Assembly (NCBI RefSeq): GCF_000002995.4
Contig: NW_025062327.1
Location: 1 to 35,164, forward strand
Direction: 5' to 3'
DNA length: 35,164 nt
Origin: Brugia malayi
Lineage: Eukaryota > Nematoda > Chromadorea > Rhabditida > Onchocercidae
Shown piece after piece: positions 23,528 through 35,164 of the stretch; within the stretch, counting starts at the first letter, position 1; each line of letters opens with the position of its first letter. The notes under the pieces are model-generated. The model saw only the letters and a list, made by a program, of their open reading frames with translations, had not been told where the DNA came from and did not search any database. Position numbers and translations under genes: made by a program.

Positions 23528-26500
23528 GCACTGGTCACATTCGATGTGGTCATTTTTCAACTTAATAATTTTAATAATTGAGTTTTAAACATTATTTCAG
23601 CATCAAAATTAATTTTTTAAGTTCTTGTATTAGCAATTTTCATTTTAATTAAGTGTCTAAACAACTAAAAAATATAATTTAATTTGAAAAAAAGACATAA
23701 TTTGAACATAATTGAATATTTTCTGTGCTCTGTATGGGCACTGGTCACATTCGAATGTGGTCATTTTTTCAACTTAAATAATTTTATTAATTATGCTTTA
23801 AAACATTATTTCAGCATTAAAATTAGTTAAATTTATAAACAGTGATAGTTTTAAATCATTCTTGCATTTAAAAATAAATTTTAATTCAAATTTAAAACGT
23901 TAATATTAAAAATATGTTCCAATTTGTTTTAGTTTTTGTATATCGAACTAAAAAAAATTTCCGGTATCAGCAATTTCAATTTAATTAAGTGTCTAAACAA
24001 CAAAAAATATAATTTAAATTGAAAAAAGACATAATTTGAACTTAATTGATTACTTTCTATGCTCTGTATGGGCACTGGTCACATTCGGTGTGGTCATTTT
24101 TCCAACTTAAATAATTTTAATAATTGAGTTTTGAAACATTATTTCAGCATTAAAATTAATTTTTTAAGTTCTTGTATTAACAATTTCCAATTTAATTAAG
24201 TGTCTAAACAGCAAAAAATATAATTTAAATTGAAAAAGACATAATTTGAACTTAATTGATTATTTTCTATCCTCTGTATGGGCACTGGTCACATTCGGTG
24301 TGGTCATTTTTCAACTTAAATAATTTTAATAATTGAGTTTTAAACATTGTTTCAGCATTAAAATTAATTAAATTTTTAAACAGTGATAGTTTTAAATCAT
24401 TCTTTAATTAAAATTAAATTTTAGTTCAGATTTAAAATTTTAATATTATTGCAATTAGTATTAGTTATTTTATATAGAATTTGAAAATAAGTTCCAGTAA
24501 TAGCAAATTAAAATTTAGTTAAGTGTTTAAACAACTAAATAATATAACTTAATTTGAAAAAAGACATAATTTGAACTTAATTGATTATTTTCTATTCTCT
24601 GTATGGGCACTGGTCACATTCGGTGTGGTCATTTTTCAACTTAAATAAATTTAATAAATAAGTTTTAAACATTATTTCAGCATTAAAATTAAATAAATTT
24701 TTAAACAGTGATATTTTTAAAATCATTCACGGCATTTAAAAACAAATTTTAATTCAAATTTAAAATTTTAATATTAAGAAAATGCCGCAATTTGTTTTTT
24801 TTTTGTATATTGAACTAAAAAATAATTTCCGGTATCAGCAAATTTCAATTTAATTAAGTGTCTAAACAACAAAAAATATAATTTAAATTGAAAAAAGTCA
24901 TAATTTGAACTTAATTGATTACTTTCTATGCTCTGTATGGGCACTGGTCACATTCGGTGAGGTCATTTTTCAACTTAAATAATTTTAATAAATAAGTTTT
25001 AAACATTATTTCAGCATTAAAATTAATTAAATTTTAAAACAGTGACATTTTTAAATCATTTCTCGCATTTAAAAATAAATTTTAATTCAAAATTTAAAAT
25101 TTTAATATTAAGAAAATGCGGCAATTTGTATTAGATTTTGTATATTGAACTAAAAAATAAGTTCTAGTAATAGCAAATTTCAATTTAAATTAAGTGTATA
25201 AACAACTAAATAATATAACTTAATTTGAAAAAAGTCATAATTTGAACTTAATTGATTACTTTCTATGCTCTGTATGGGCACTGGTCACATTCGGTGTGGT
25301 CCATTTTTCAACTTAAATAATTTTAATAATTGAGTTTGAAACATTATTTCAGCATTAAAATTAATTTTTTAAGTTCTTGTATTAACAATTTCAATTAATT
25401 AAGTGTCTAAACAGCAAAAAATATAATTTAAATTGAAAAAAGACATAATTTGAAACTTAATTGATTATTTTCTATTCTCTGCATGGGCACTACTGGTCAC
25501 ATTCGGTGTGGTCATTTTTCAACTTAAATAAATTTAATAAATAAGTTTTAAACATTATTTCAGCATTAAAATTAATTAAATTTTTAAACAGTGATATTTT
25601 TAAATCATTCTCGCATTTAAAAATAAATTTTAATTCAAATTTAGAACGTTAATATTAAAAATATGTTCCAATTTGTAAATTAGATTTTGTATATTGAACT
25701 AAAAAAAATAAGTTCTAGTAATAGCAAATTTCAATTTAAATTAAGTGTATAAACAACTAAATAAATATAACTTAAATTTGAAAAAGTACATAATTTGAAC
25801 TTAATTGATTACTTTCTATTGCTCTTGTATGGGCACTGGTCACATTCGGTGAGTCATTTTCACTTAAATAATTTAATAATAAGTTTTGAAGCATTAATTT
25901 CAGCAACTAAATTTAATTTTTAAGTTCTGATATTAACGAAATTTTGCATTAATTAGGGTTAAAAACTGCTTAAAAAATATTTTTAATTTGAAAAAAGACA
26001 TAATTTGAACTTAATTGATTAATTTTCTATGTTCTGTAATGGGCACTGGTCACATTCGGTGTGGTCCATTTTTTCAACTTAAATAATTTTTAATAATTGA
26101 GTTTAAACATTGTTTCAGCATTAAAATTAATTAAATTTTTAAAACAGTGATAGTTTTAAATCATTCTCGCATTTAAAATAAATTTTAATTTCAAATTTAA
26201 AAACGCTGATATTAAATATGTTCGCAATTGGTATTAGATTTTGTATATAGACTAAAAAGAAGTTCCTAGTAATAGCAAATTTCAAATTTAATTAAGTGTA
26301 TAAACAACTAATAATATAACTTAATTTGAAAAAAGTCATAATTTGCAACTTAATTGATTACTTTCTATGCTCTGTATGGGCACTGGTCACATTCGTGAGG
26401 TCTTTTTCAACTTAAATAATTTTAATAACTAAGTATTAAACATTATTTCAGCATTAAAATTAATTAAATTTTTAAACAGTGATAGTTTTAAATCACTTTC

Positions 26501-27930
26501 GCAATTAAAATTTTAAAATTTGAATTCAAATTTAAAATTTTAATATTAGGAAAATGCGGCAATTTGTATTAGATTTTGTATATTGAACTAAAAAATAATT
26601 TCCTTTATCAGCAAATTTCAATTTAATTAAGTGTCTAAACAACAAAAAAATATTAATTTAAATTGAAAAAAGACAATAATTGAACTTAATTGATTACTTT
26701 CTATGCTCTGTATGGGCAACTGGTCACATTCGGTGAGGTCATTTTTCAACTTAAATAATTTTAATAATTGAGTTTTAAACATTATCTCAGCATAAAATTA
26801 ATTTTTTTAAGTTTCTTGTATTACAATTTTCAATTTAATTAAGTGTCTAAACAGCAAAAAATATAATTTAAATTGAAAAAAAGACATAATTTGAACTTAA
26901 ATTGATTATTTTCTATCTCTGCATGGGCACTGGTCACATTCGATGAGGTCATTTTTCAACTTAAATAATTTTTAATAATTGAGTTTTAAACATTATCTTC
27001 AGCATTAATTAATTTTTTAAGTTCTTGTATTAACAATTTTCAATTTAATTAAGTGTCTAAACCAAGCAAAAAAATATAATTTAAAAATTGAAAAAAGACA
27101 TAATATTTGGAACTTAATTGATTATTTTCTATTCTCTGTATGGGGCACTGGTCACATTCGGTGTGGTCATTTTTCAACTTAAATAAATTTAATAAATAGT
27201 TTTAAACATTATTTTCAGCATAAAATTAATTAAATTTTTAAAACAAGTGATAGTTTTAAATCACTTTCCGCATTAAAAAATAAATTTGATCAAATTTAAA
27301 ATTTTAATATTAGGAAATCGGTCAATTTGTATTAAGATTTGTATATTGAAACTAAAAAAATAATTTCTGGTATCAGCAAATTCAATTTAATTAGGTGTTT
27401 AAACTAACTAAAAAAATTTTAATTCAATTTGAAAAAAGACATAATTTTGAACTTTATTGAAAATTTTCCTCTGTGTCTGTATGGCACTGGTCACATTCGG
27501 ACAACTTAAGTAATTAATAATTGAGTTTTAAACATTAATTTCAGCAATTAAAATTAATTTTATTTTGTTCTTGTATTAAGCAATTTTCAATTTATTTAAG
27601 TGTCTAAACAACTAAAAATAAATATTATAATTTGATAAAGACATAATTTTGAACTAAAATTGATTATTTTCTATTCTCTGTAATGGCACTGGGTCACATT
27701 CGTGTGGTCATTTTTCAACTTAAAATAAAATTTAATAAATAGTTTAAACATTATTTCAGCATTAAAATTAAATAAATTTTTAAAACAGTGATATTTTTTA
27801 AATATTCATCGTGGCATTTAAAAACAAATTTTAATTCAAATTTAAAAAACGTTTAATATTAAATAATTGTTTCCAATTTGTATTAGATTTATGTATATTG
27901 AACTAAAAATAATAAAGTTCCTAGTAAATA

Positions 27931-30900
27931 AAAATAATCAATTAAGTTCAAATTATGTCTTTTTTCAATTAAATTATATTATTTAGTTGTTTAAACACTT
28001 AATTAAATTGAAAATTTGCTAATACTAGAACTTATTTTTTAGTTCAATATACAAAATCTAATACAAATTGGAACATATTTTCTAATATTAATTAAAATTG
28101 AATTAAAATTTGTTTTTAATTGCGAGAATGATTTAAAACTATCACTGTTTAAATTTAATTAATTTTAAAATGCTGAAATAATGTTTAAAACTTATTTATT
28201 AAAATTATTTAAGTTGAAAAATGACCACATCGAAATGTGACCAGTGCCCATACAGAGCACAGAAAATATTCAATTAAGTTCAAATTATGTCCTTTTATCA
28301 AATTAAATATTATTTTTTTAGTTGTTTAGACACTTAAATAAATTGAAAATTGCTAATACAAGAACAAAATAATTAATTTTAATGCTGAAATAATGTTTAA
28401 AACTCAATTATTAAAATTATTTAAATTGAAAATGACCACACCGAATGTGAACCAGTGCCCATACAGAGCACAGAAAATATTCAATTAAGTTCAAATTATG
28501 TCTTTTTCAAATTAAATTATATTTTTAGTTGTTTAGACACTTAATTAAATTGAAATTTGCTAATACAAGAAATTATTTTTAGTTCAATATACAAAATCTA
28601 AACAAACTTCCGCATTTTCTTAAATATTAAAATTTTAAATTTGAATTCAAATTTATTTTTAATTTGCGAAAATGATTTAAAACTAATCACTGTTTAAAAA
28701 TTAATTAATTTTAATGCTGAAATAATGTTTAAAACTTATTTTTAAAATTATTTAAGTTGAAAAATGACCACACCGAATGTGACCAGTGCCCATACAGAGC
28801 ATAGAAAATAATCAATTAAGTTCAAATTATGTCTTTTTCAAATTAAATTATATTTTTTAGTTGTTTAGACACTTAATTAAATTGAAAATTGCTAATACAA
28901 GAACTTAAAAAATTAATTTTAATGCTGAAATAATGTTTAAAACTCAATTATTAAAATTATTTAAGTTGAAAAATGACCACACCGATGTGACCAGTGCCCA
29001 TACAGAGCATAGAAAATAATCAATTAAGTTCAAATTATGTCTTTTTTCAATTTAAATTATATTTTTTGCTGTTTAGACACTTAATTAAATTGAAAATTGC
29101 TAATACAAGAACTTAAAAAATTAATTTTAATGCTGAAATAATGTTTAAAACTCAATTATTAAAATTATTTAAGTTGAAAAATGACCACACGAATGTGACC
29201 AGTGCCCATACAGAGCATAGAAAAGTAATCAATTAAGTTCAAATTATGTCTTTTTTCAATTTAAATTGTATTTTTTAGTTGCTTAGACACTTAATTAAAT
29301 TGAAATTTACTATTACTAGAACTTATTTTTTAGTTCAATATACAAAATCTAATACAAATTGCAACATTTTCTTAATTATTAAAATTTTAAATTTGAATTA
29401 AAATTTATTTTTAATTGCGAGAATGATTTAAAACTATCACTGTTTAAAAATTTAATTAATTTTAATGCTGAAATAATGTTTAAAACTTAATTTATTAAAA
29501 TTATTTAAGTTGAAATGACCACACCGAATGTGACCAGTGCCCATACAGAGCATAGAAAGTAATCAATTAAGTTCAAATTATGTCTTTTTTCAAATTAAAT
29601 TATATTATTTAGTTGTTTAAACACTTAATTAATTGAAATTTGCTATTACTAGAACTTATTTTTTAGTTCAATATACAAAATCTAATACAAAATTGGAAAC
29701 ATATTTTAATATTAACGTTTTAAATTTGAATTAAAATTATTTTAAATGCGAGAATGATTTAAAAATATCACTGTTTAAAATTTAATTAATTTTAATGCTG
29801 AAATAATTTTAAACTCAATTATTAAAATTATTTAAGTTGAAAAATGACCACACCGAATGTGACCAGTGCCCATACAGAGCATAGAAAATAATCAATTAAG
29901 TTCAAATTAATGTCTTTTTAAATTAAATTATATTTTTTAGTGTTTAGACACTTAATTAAATTGAAAATTGTTAATATCAGAACTTAAAAAATTAATTTTA
30001 GTGCTGAAATAATGTTCAAAACTTATTTATTAAAATTATTTAAGTTGAAAAATGACCTCACCGAATGTGACCAGTGCCCATACAGAGGAATAGAAAATAA
30101 TCAATTAAGTTCAAATTATGTCTTTTTTCAATTTAAATTATATTTTTAGTTGTTTATACACCTTAATTAAATTGAAAATTTGCTATTACTAGAACTTATT
30201 TTTTAGTTCAGTATACAAAATCTAATACAAATTGGAACATATTTTTAATATTAACGTTTTAAATTTGAATTAAATTTATTTTTAAAATGCGAGAATGATT
30301 TATATCACTGTTTAAAAATTTAATTAATTTTAATGCTGAAATAATGTTTAAAACTTAATTATTAATTATTTAAGTTGAAAAATGACCACACCGAATGTGA
30401 CCAGTGCCCATACAGAGCATAGAAATAATCAATTAAGTTCAAATTATGTCTTTTTTCAATTAAATATATATTTTTTGTTGTTTAGACACTTAAATTAAAT
30501 TGAAAATTGCTATACAAGAACTTAAAAATTAATTTTAATGCTGAAATAATGTTTAAAACTTATTATTAAAAATTATTTAAGTTGAAAAATGACCACACCG
30601 AATGTGACCAGTGCCCATACAGAGCATAGAAAGTAATCAATTAAGTTCAAATTATGACTTTTTTCAAATTAAGTTATATTATTTAGTTGTTTATACACTT
30701 ATTAAATTGAAATTTGCTATTACTAGAAACTTATTTTTTAGTTCAATATACAAAATCTAATACAAATTGCCGCATTTTCTTAATATTAAATTTAAATTTG
30801 AATTTAAATTTAATTTTAAAATGCGAGAATGATTTAAAATATCACTGTTTAAAAATTTAATTAATTTTAATGCTGAATAATGTTTAAAACTCATTTATTA

Positions 30901-33900
30901 AAATTATTTAAGTGAAAAATGACCACACCGAATGTGACCAGTGCCCATACAGAGCATAGAAAATAATCAATTAAGTTCAAAATTATGTCTTTTTTCAATT
31001 TAAATTATATTTTTTGTTGTTTAGACACTTAATTAAATTGGAAATTTGCTTAATACAAGAACTTAATTTTTTAATTCAAATATACAAAAAATAATACAAA
31101 TTGCATCAATTTTATTAATATTCAAAATTTAAATTTGAATTAAAATTTGTTTATAAATGCTGAATGATTTAAAAATATCACTTGTTTAAAAAATTTAATT
31201 AATTTTAATGCTGAAATAATGTTTAAAACTCATTTATTAAATTTATTTAAGTGAAAAATGACCACACCGAATGTGACCAGTGCCCATAACAGAGCATAGA
31301 AAATAATCAATAAGTTCAAATTATGTCTTTTTTCAAATAAATTATATTATTTAGTTGTTAAACACTTAATTAAATTGAAATTTGCTATTACGGAATTATT
31401 TTTAAGTTCAATATACAAAAGCTAATACAAATTCAATAATATAAAATTTTAAATTTGAATCTAATTAATTTTAATTAAAGAATGATTTAAAACTATCACT
31501 GTTTAAAAATTTAATTAATTTAATGCTGAAATAATGTTTAAAACTCATTATTAAAAAATTATTTTAAGTTGAAAAATGACCACACCGAATGTGACCAGTG
31601 CCCATACAGAGCATAGAAAAAATCAATTAAGTTCAAATATGTTTTTTTCAATTTAAATTATATTTTTGTTGTTTAGACACTTAATTAAATTGAAAATTGT
31701 TAATACAGAACTTAAAAAATAATTTTAATGCTGAAAATAATGTTTAAAACTCAATTATTAAAATTATTTAAGTTGAAAAATGACCACACCGAATGTGACC
31801 AGTGCCCATACAGAGCGATAGAAAATAATCAATTAAAGTTCAAATTATGTCTTTTATCAAATATTATATTTTTAGTTGTTTAGACACTTAATTAATTGAA
31901 ATTTGCTATTACCAGAACTTATTTTTAGTTCAATATACAAAATCTAATACAAATTGGAACATATTTTTAATATTAACGTTTTAAATTTGAATTAAAAATT
32001 TATTTTTAATCAATGAATGATTTAAAACTAATCACTGTTTAAAATTTAATTAATTTTAATGCTGAAATAATGTTTAAAACTTAATTATTAAAATTATTTA
32101 AGTTGAAAAATGACCACATCGAATGTGACCAGTGCCCATACAGAGCACAGAAAATATTCAATTAAGTTCAAATTATGTCTTTTTTCAAATTAAATATATT
32201 TTTTAGTTGTTTAGACACTTAATTAAATTGAAATTGCTAATACAAGAACTTAAAAAATTAATTTTAATGCTGAAATAATGTTTAAAACTCAATTATTAAA
32301 TTATTTAAGTTGAAAATGACCACATCGAATGTGACCAGTGCCCATACAGAGCATAGAAAATATTAATTAAGTTCAAATTATGTCTTTTTTCAATTAAATT
32401 ATATTTTTTAGCTGTTTAGACACTTAATTAATTGAAAATTGCTAATACAAGAACTTAAAAAATAATTTTAATGCTGAAATAATGTTTAAAAACTCATTAT
32501 TAAAATTATTTAAGTTGAAAAATGACCACATCGAAATGTGACCAGTGCCCATACAGAGAATAGAAAATAATCATTAAGTTCAAATTATGTCTTTTTTCAA
32601 TTTAAATTATATTTTTAGTTGTTTAGACACTTAATTAAATTGAAATTGCTAATACTAGAACTTATTTTTAGTTCTATATACAAAAACTAATACTAATTCT
32701 AATAATATTAAAATTTTAAATTTGAACTAAAATTTAATTTTAATTAAAGAATGATTTAAAACTATCACTGTTTAAAAATTTAATTAATTTTAATGCTGAA
32801 ATAATGTTTAAAACTTATTTATTAAAATTATTTAAGTTGACCGAATGTGACCAGTGCCCATACAGAGCATAGAAAATAATCAATTAAGTTCAAATTATGT
32901 CTTTTTTCAAATTAAATTATATTTTTTAGTTGTTTAGACACTTAATTAAATTGAAATTTGCTTATACCAGAACTTATTTTTTAGTTCAATATACAAAATC
33001 TAATACAAATTGCCGCATTTTCCTAATATTAAAATTTTAAATTTGAATTAAAATTTATTTTTAAATGCGAGAATGATTTAAAACTATCACTGTTTAAAAA
33101 TTTAATTAATTTTAATGCTGAAATAATGTTAAAACTTAATTATTAAAATTATTTAAGTTGAAAAATGACCTCACCGAATGTGACCAGTGCCCATACAGAG
33201 CATAGAAAGTAATCAATTAAGTTCAAATTATGACTTTTTTCAAATTAAGTTATATTTTTTGCTGTTTAGACACTTAATTAAATTGGAAATTGTTAATACA
33301 AGAACTTAAAAAATTAATTTTAATGCTGAAATAATGTTTCAAACTCAATTATTAAAATTATTTAAGTTGAAAAATGACCACACCGAATGTGACCAGTGCC
33401 CATACAGAGCATAGAAAGTAATCAATTAAGTTCAAATTATGACTTTTTTCAATTTAAATTATATTTTTTAGTTGTTTAGACACTTAATTAAATTGAAATT
33501 TGCTGATACCAGAAATTATTTTTTTAGTTCAATATACAAAATCTAATACAAATTGGAACATATTTTTAATATTAACGTTTTAAATTTGAATTAAAATTTA
33601 TTTTTAAATGCGAGAATGATTTAAAAATATCACTGTTTAAAAATTTAATTAATTTTAATGCTGAAATAATGTTTAAAACTTATTTATTAAATTTATTTAA
33701 GTTGAAAAATGACCACACCGAATGTGACCAGTGCCCATACAGAGAATAGAAAATAATCAATTAAGTTCAAATTATGTCTTTTTTCAAATTAAGTTATATT
33801 ATTTAGTTGTTTAAACACTTAACTAAATTTTAATTTGCTATTACTGGAACTTATTTTCAAATTCTATATAAAATAACTAATACTAATTGCAATAATATTA

Positions 33901-35164
33901 ACGTTTTAAATTTGAATTAAAATTTGTTTTTAAATGCGTGAATGATTTAAAACTATCACTGTTTAATAATTTAACTAATTTTAATGCTGAAATAATGTTT
34001 AAAGCATAATTAATAAAATTATTTAAGTTGAAAAATGACCACACCGAATGTGACCAGTGCCCATACAGAGGATAGAAAATAATCAATTAAGTTCAAATTA
34101 TGTCTTTTTTCAATTTAAATTATATTTTTTAGTTGTTTAGACACTTATTAAATTGAAAATTGTTAATACAAGAACTTAAAAAATTAATTTTAATGCTGAA
34201 ATAATGTTTCAAACTCAATTATTAAAATTATTTAAGTTGAAAAATGACCTCATCGAATGTGACAGTGCCCATACAGAGCATAGAAAATATCAATTAAGTT
34301 CAAATTTATGTCTTTTTTCAATTTAAATTATATTTTTTGTTGGTTTAGACACTTAATTAAATTGAAATTTGCTGATACCGGAAAATTATTTTTAGTTCGA
34401 TATACAAAATCTAAAACAAATTGCAACATATATTTTAATATTACATTTTAAATTTGAATTTAAAATTTATTTTTAATTGCGAAAATTGATTTAAAACTAA
34501 TCACTGTTTAAAAATTTAATTAATTTTAATGCTGAAATATGTTCAAAACTTAATTATTAAAATTATTTAAGTTAAAAATGACCACATCGAATGTGACCAG
34601 TGCCCATACAGAGCAATAGAAAATAATCAATTAAGTTCAAATTATGTCTTTTTTCAATTAAATTATATTTTTTAGTTGTTTAAGACACTTAATTAAATTG
34701 AAATTTGCTAATACAAGAACTTAAAAATTAATTTTAATGGCTGAATAATGTTTAAAACTCAATTATTTAAATTATTTTAAGTTGAAAAATGACCACAATC
34801 GAATGTGACCAGTGCCCCATACAGAGCACAGAAAATATTCAATTAAGTTCAAAATTATGTCTTTTTTCAAATTAAATTATATTTTTTAGTTGTTTAGACA
34901 ACTTAATTAAATTGAAATTTGCTTATTACTCAGAACTTCTTTTTTAGTTCAAATACAAAATCTAATACAAATTGCCGCATTTTCGTAATATTAAAATTTT
35001 AAATTTGAATTAAAATTTATTTTTTAATGCGAGAATGATTTAAAAAATGTCACTGTTTAAAAATTTAATCATTTTAATGCTGAAATTAATGTTTAAAAAC
35101 TTAATTAATTAAAATTATTTAAGTTGAAAAATGACCACACCGAATGTGACATGCCCATACAAGG
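27931..35164 (-). repeat. Tandem satellite array 3, inverted orientation, 26 core copies
   Basis: The same satellite read on the opposite strand: the core appears as GAATGTGACCAGTGCCCATA from 28244 to 35151. Unit lengths outward are 210, 332, 208, 208, 335, 329, 208, 330, 207, 330, 338, 320, 203, 330, 207, 205, 310, 334, 208, 335, 327, 207, 334, 213 and 339 bp. This is the mirror order of the units to the left of the switch. Small insertions and deletions, mostly in homopolymers, are frequent throughout. The array runs off the end of the window. Confidence 0.96.

Larger units (their letters stand above)
15961..27930 (+). repeat. Tandem satellite array 2, forward orientation, 43 core copies
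   Basis: Same satellite as array 1, in the same orientation. It begins inside a unit at CTGTATGGGCACAGG, directly against the retroelement. Cores lie at 15968, 16177, 16387, 16720, 16929, 17255 and so on to 27685. Up to about 23.5 kb the unit lengths are tight (about 209, 313, 325, 333). Beyond that they scatter (337, 346, 348, 340, 218, 201) because of many 1-2-base insertions and deletions. The opening stretch (15961 to about 16.9 kb) matches 23311 to about 24.25 kb, including the rare GGGCACAGG core and GATGTGATC flank. The array ends at an orientation switch at about 27930. Confidence 0.96.
20721..35164. repeat. Giant inverted repeat (palindrome) of satellite, about 7.2-kb arms
   Basis: The left arm is about 20721-27930 and the right arm about 28000-35164, with a central spacer of roughly 70 bp. 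For each of 26 core pairs the sum of left and right positions is nearly constant, drifting only from about 55933 near the centre to about 55870 at the outer end. Rare variants also pair: the left core flank CATTCGGTCAACTT at 23005 mirrors TTGACCGAATG at 32854; the GAGTTTGAAAC unit at 22464 mirrors GTTTCAAACTC near 33340; the AAATAAATTTAATAAATAAG unit at 22132 mirrors its complement near 33680-33705. Some mirror positions differ, for example the 27484 core lacks a flank that its partner has. Confidence 0.9.

Noticed and set aside
15961..35164. A functional centromere or replication origin
   Set aside because: Satellite arrays are often centromeric, but nothing in the sequence alone shows it, and part of the right side may be an assembly artefact.

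Overview
The window looks like a eukaryotic, very AT-rich satellite locus, most likely from an invertebrate. No bacterial or phage gene organisation is visible. The only convincing protein-coding sequence is the 3' part of a BEL/Pao-type LTR retrotransposon, a group confined to metazoa. The style of its integrase and C-terminal region reminds me most of nematode copies, but the host group is an inference.

Layout: (1) 1 to about 10307, a forward tandem satellite array with 35 copies of a conserved core. (2) About 10308-13233, AT-rich DNA of low complexity with no gene I can support, but with a 21-bp-arm hairpin, a spaced direct repeat and three microsatellites. (3) 13234-15960, a 5'-truncated BEL/Pao element on the minus strand: a 507-bp 3' LTR, a short polypurine/3' untranslated stretch and an open pol fragment (end of RNase H, integrase zinc finger, integrase core, DUF5641-like domain). 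It has lost its 5' LTR, gag, protease, reverse transcriptase and the start of RNase H. The break lies exactly against the satellite core. (4) 15961 to about 27930, the same satellite, forward, 43 cores. (5) About 27931-35164, the same satellite inverted, 26 cores.

The satellite is modular. In the clean part of the sequence, core-to-core distances take only a few values: about 333, 325 and 314 bp (long units), about 210 and 198 bp (short units) and once 302 bp. Short units lack an internal block of about 124 bp. Blocks of several units recur at fixed offsets, so higher-order duplication is evident.

The main large-scale observation is a giant inverted repeat. Going outward from about 27966, the order of unit lengths on the two sides matches for 25 consecutive intervals, so about 20.72-27.93 kb and about 28.0-35.16 kb are reverse-complement copies of each other. 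Small insertions and deletions become frequent from about 23.56 kb onward. Together these suggest that the right part of the window is an unpolished, fold-back (palindromic) long read rather than a genuine chromosome arrangement, though a true palindrome is not excluded.

No rRNA, tRNA, CRISPR array or intact host gene was found. There is no functional gene system here: the content is satellite DNA, a dead retroelement and a possible assembly artefact.
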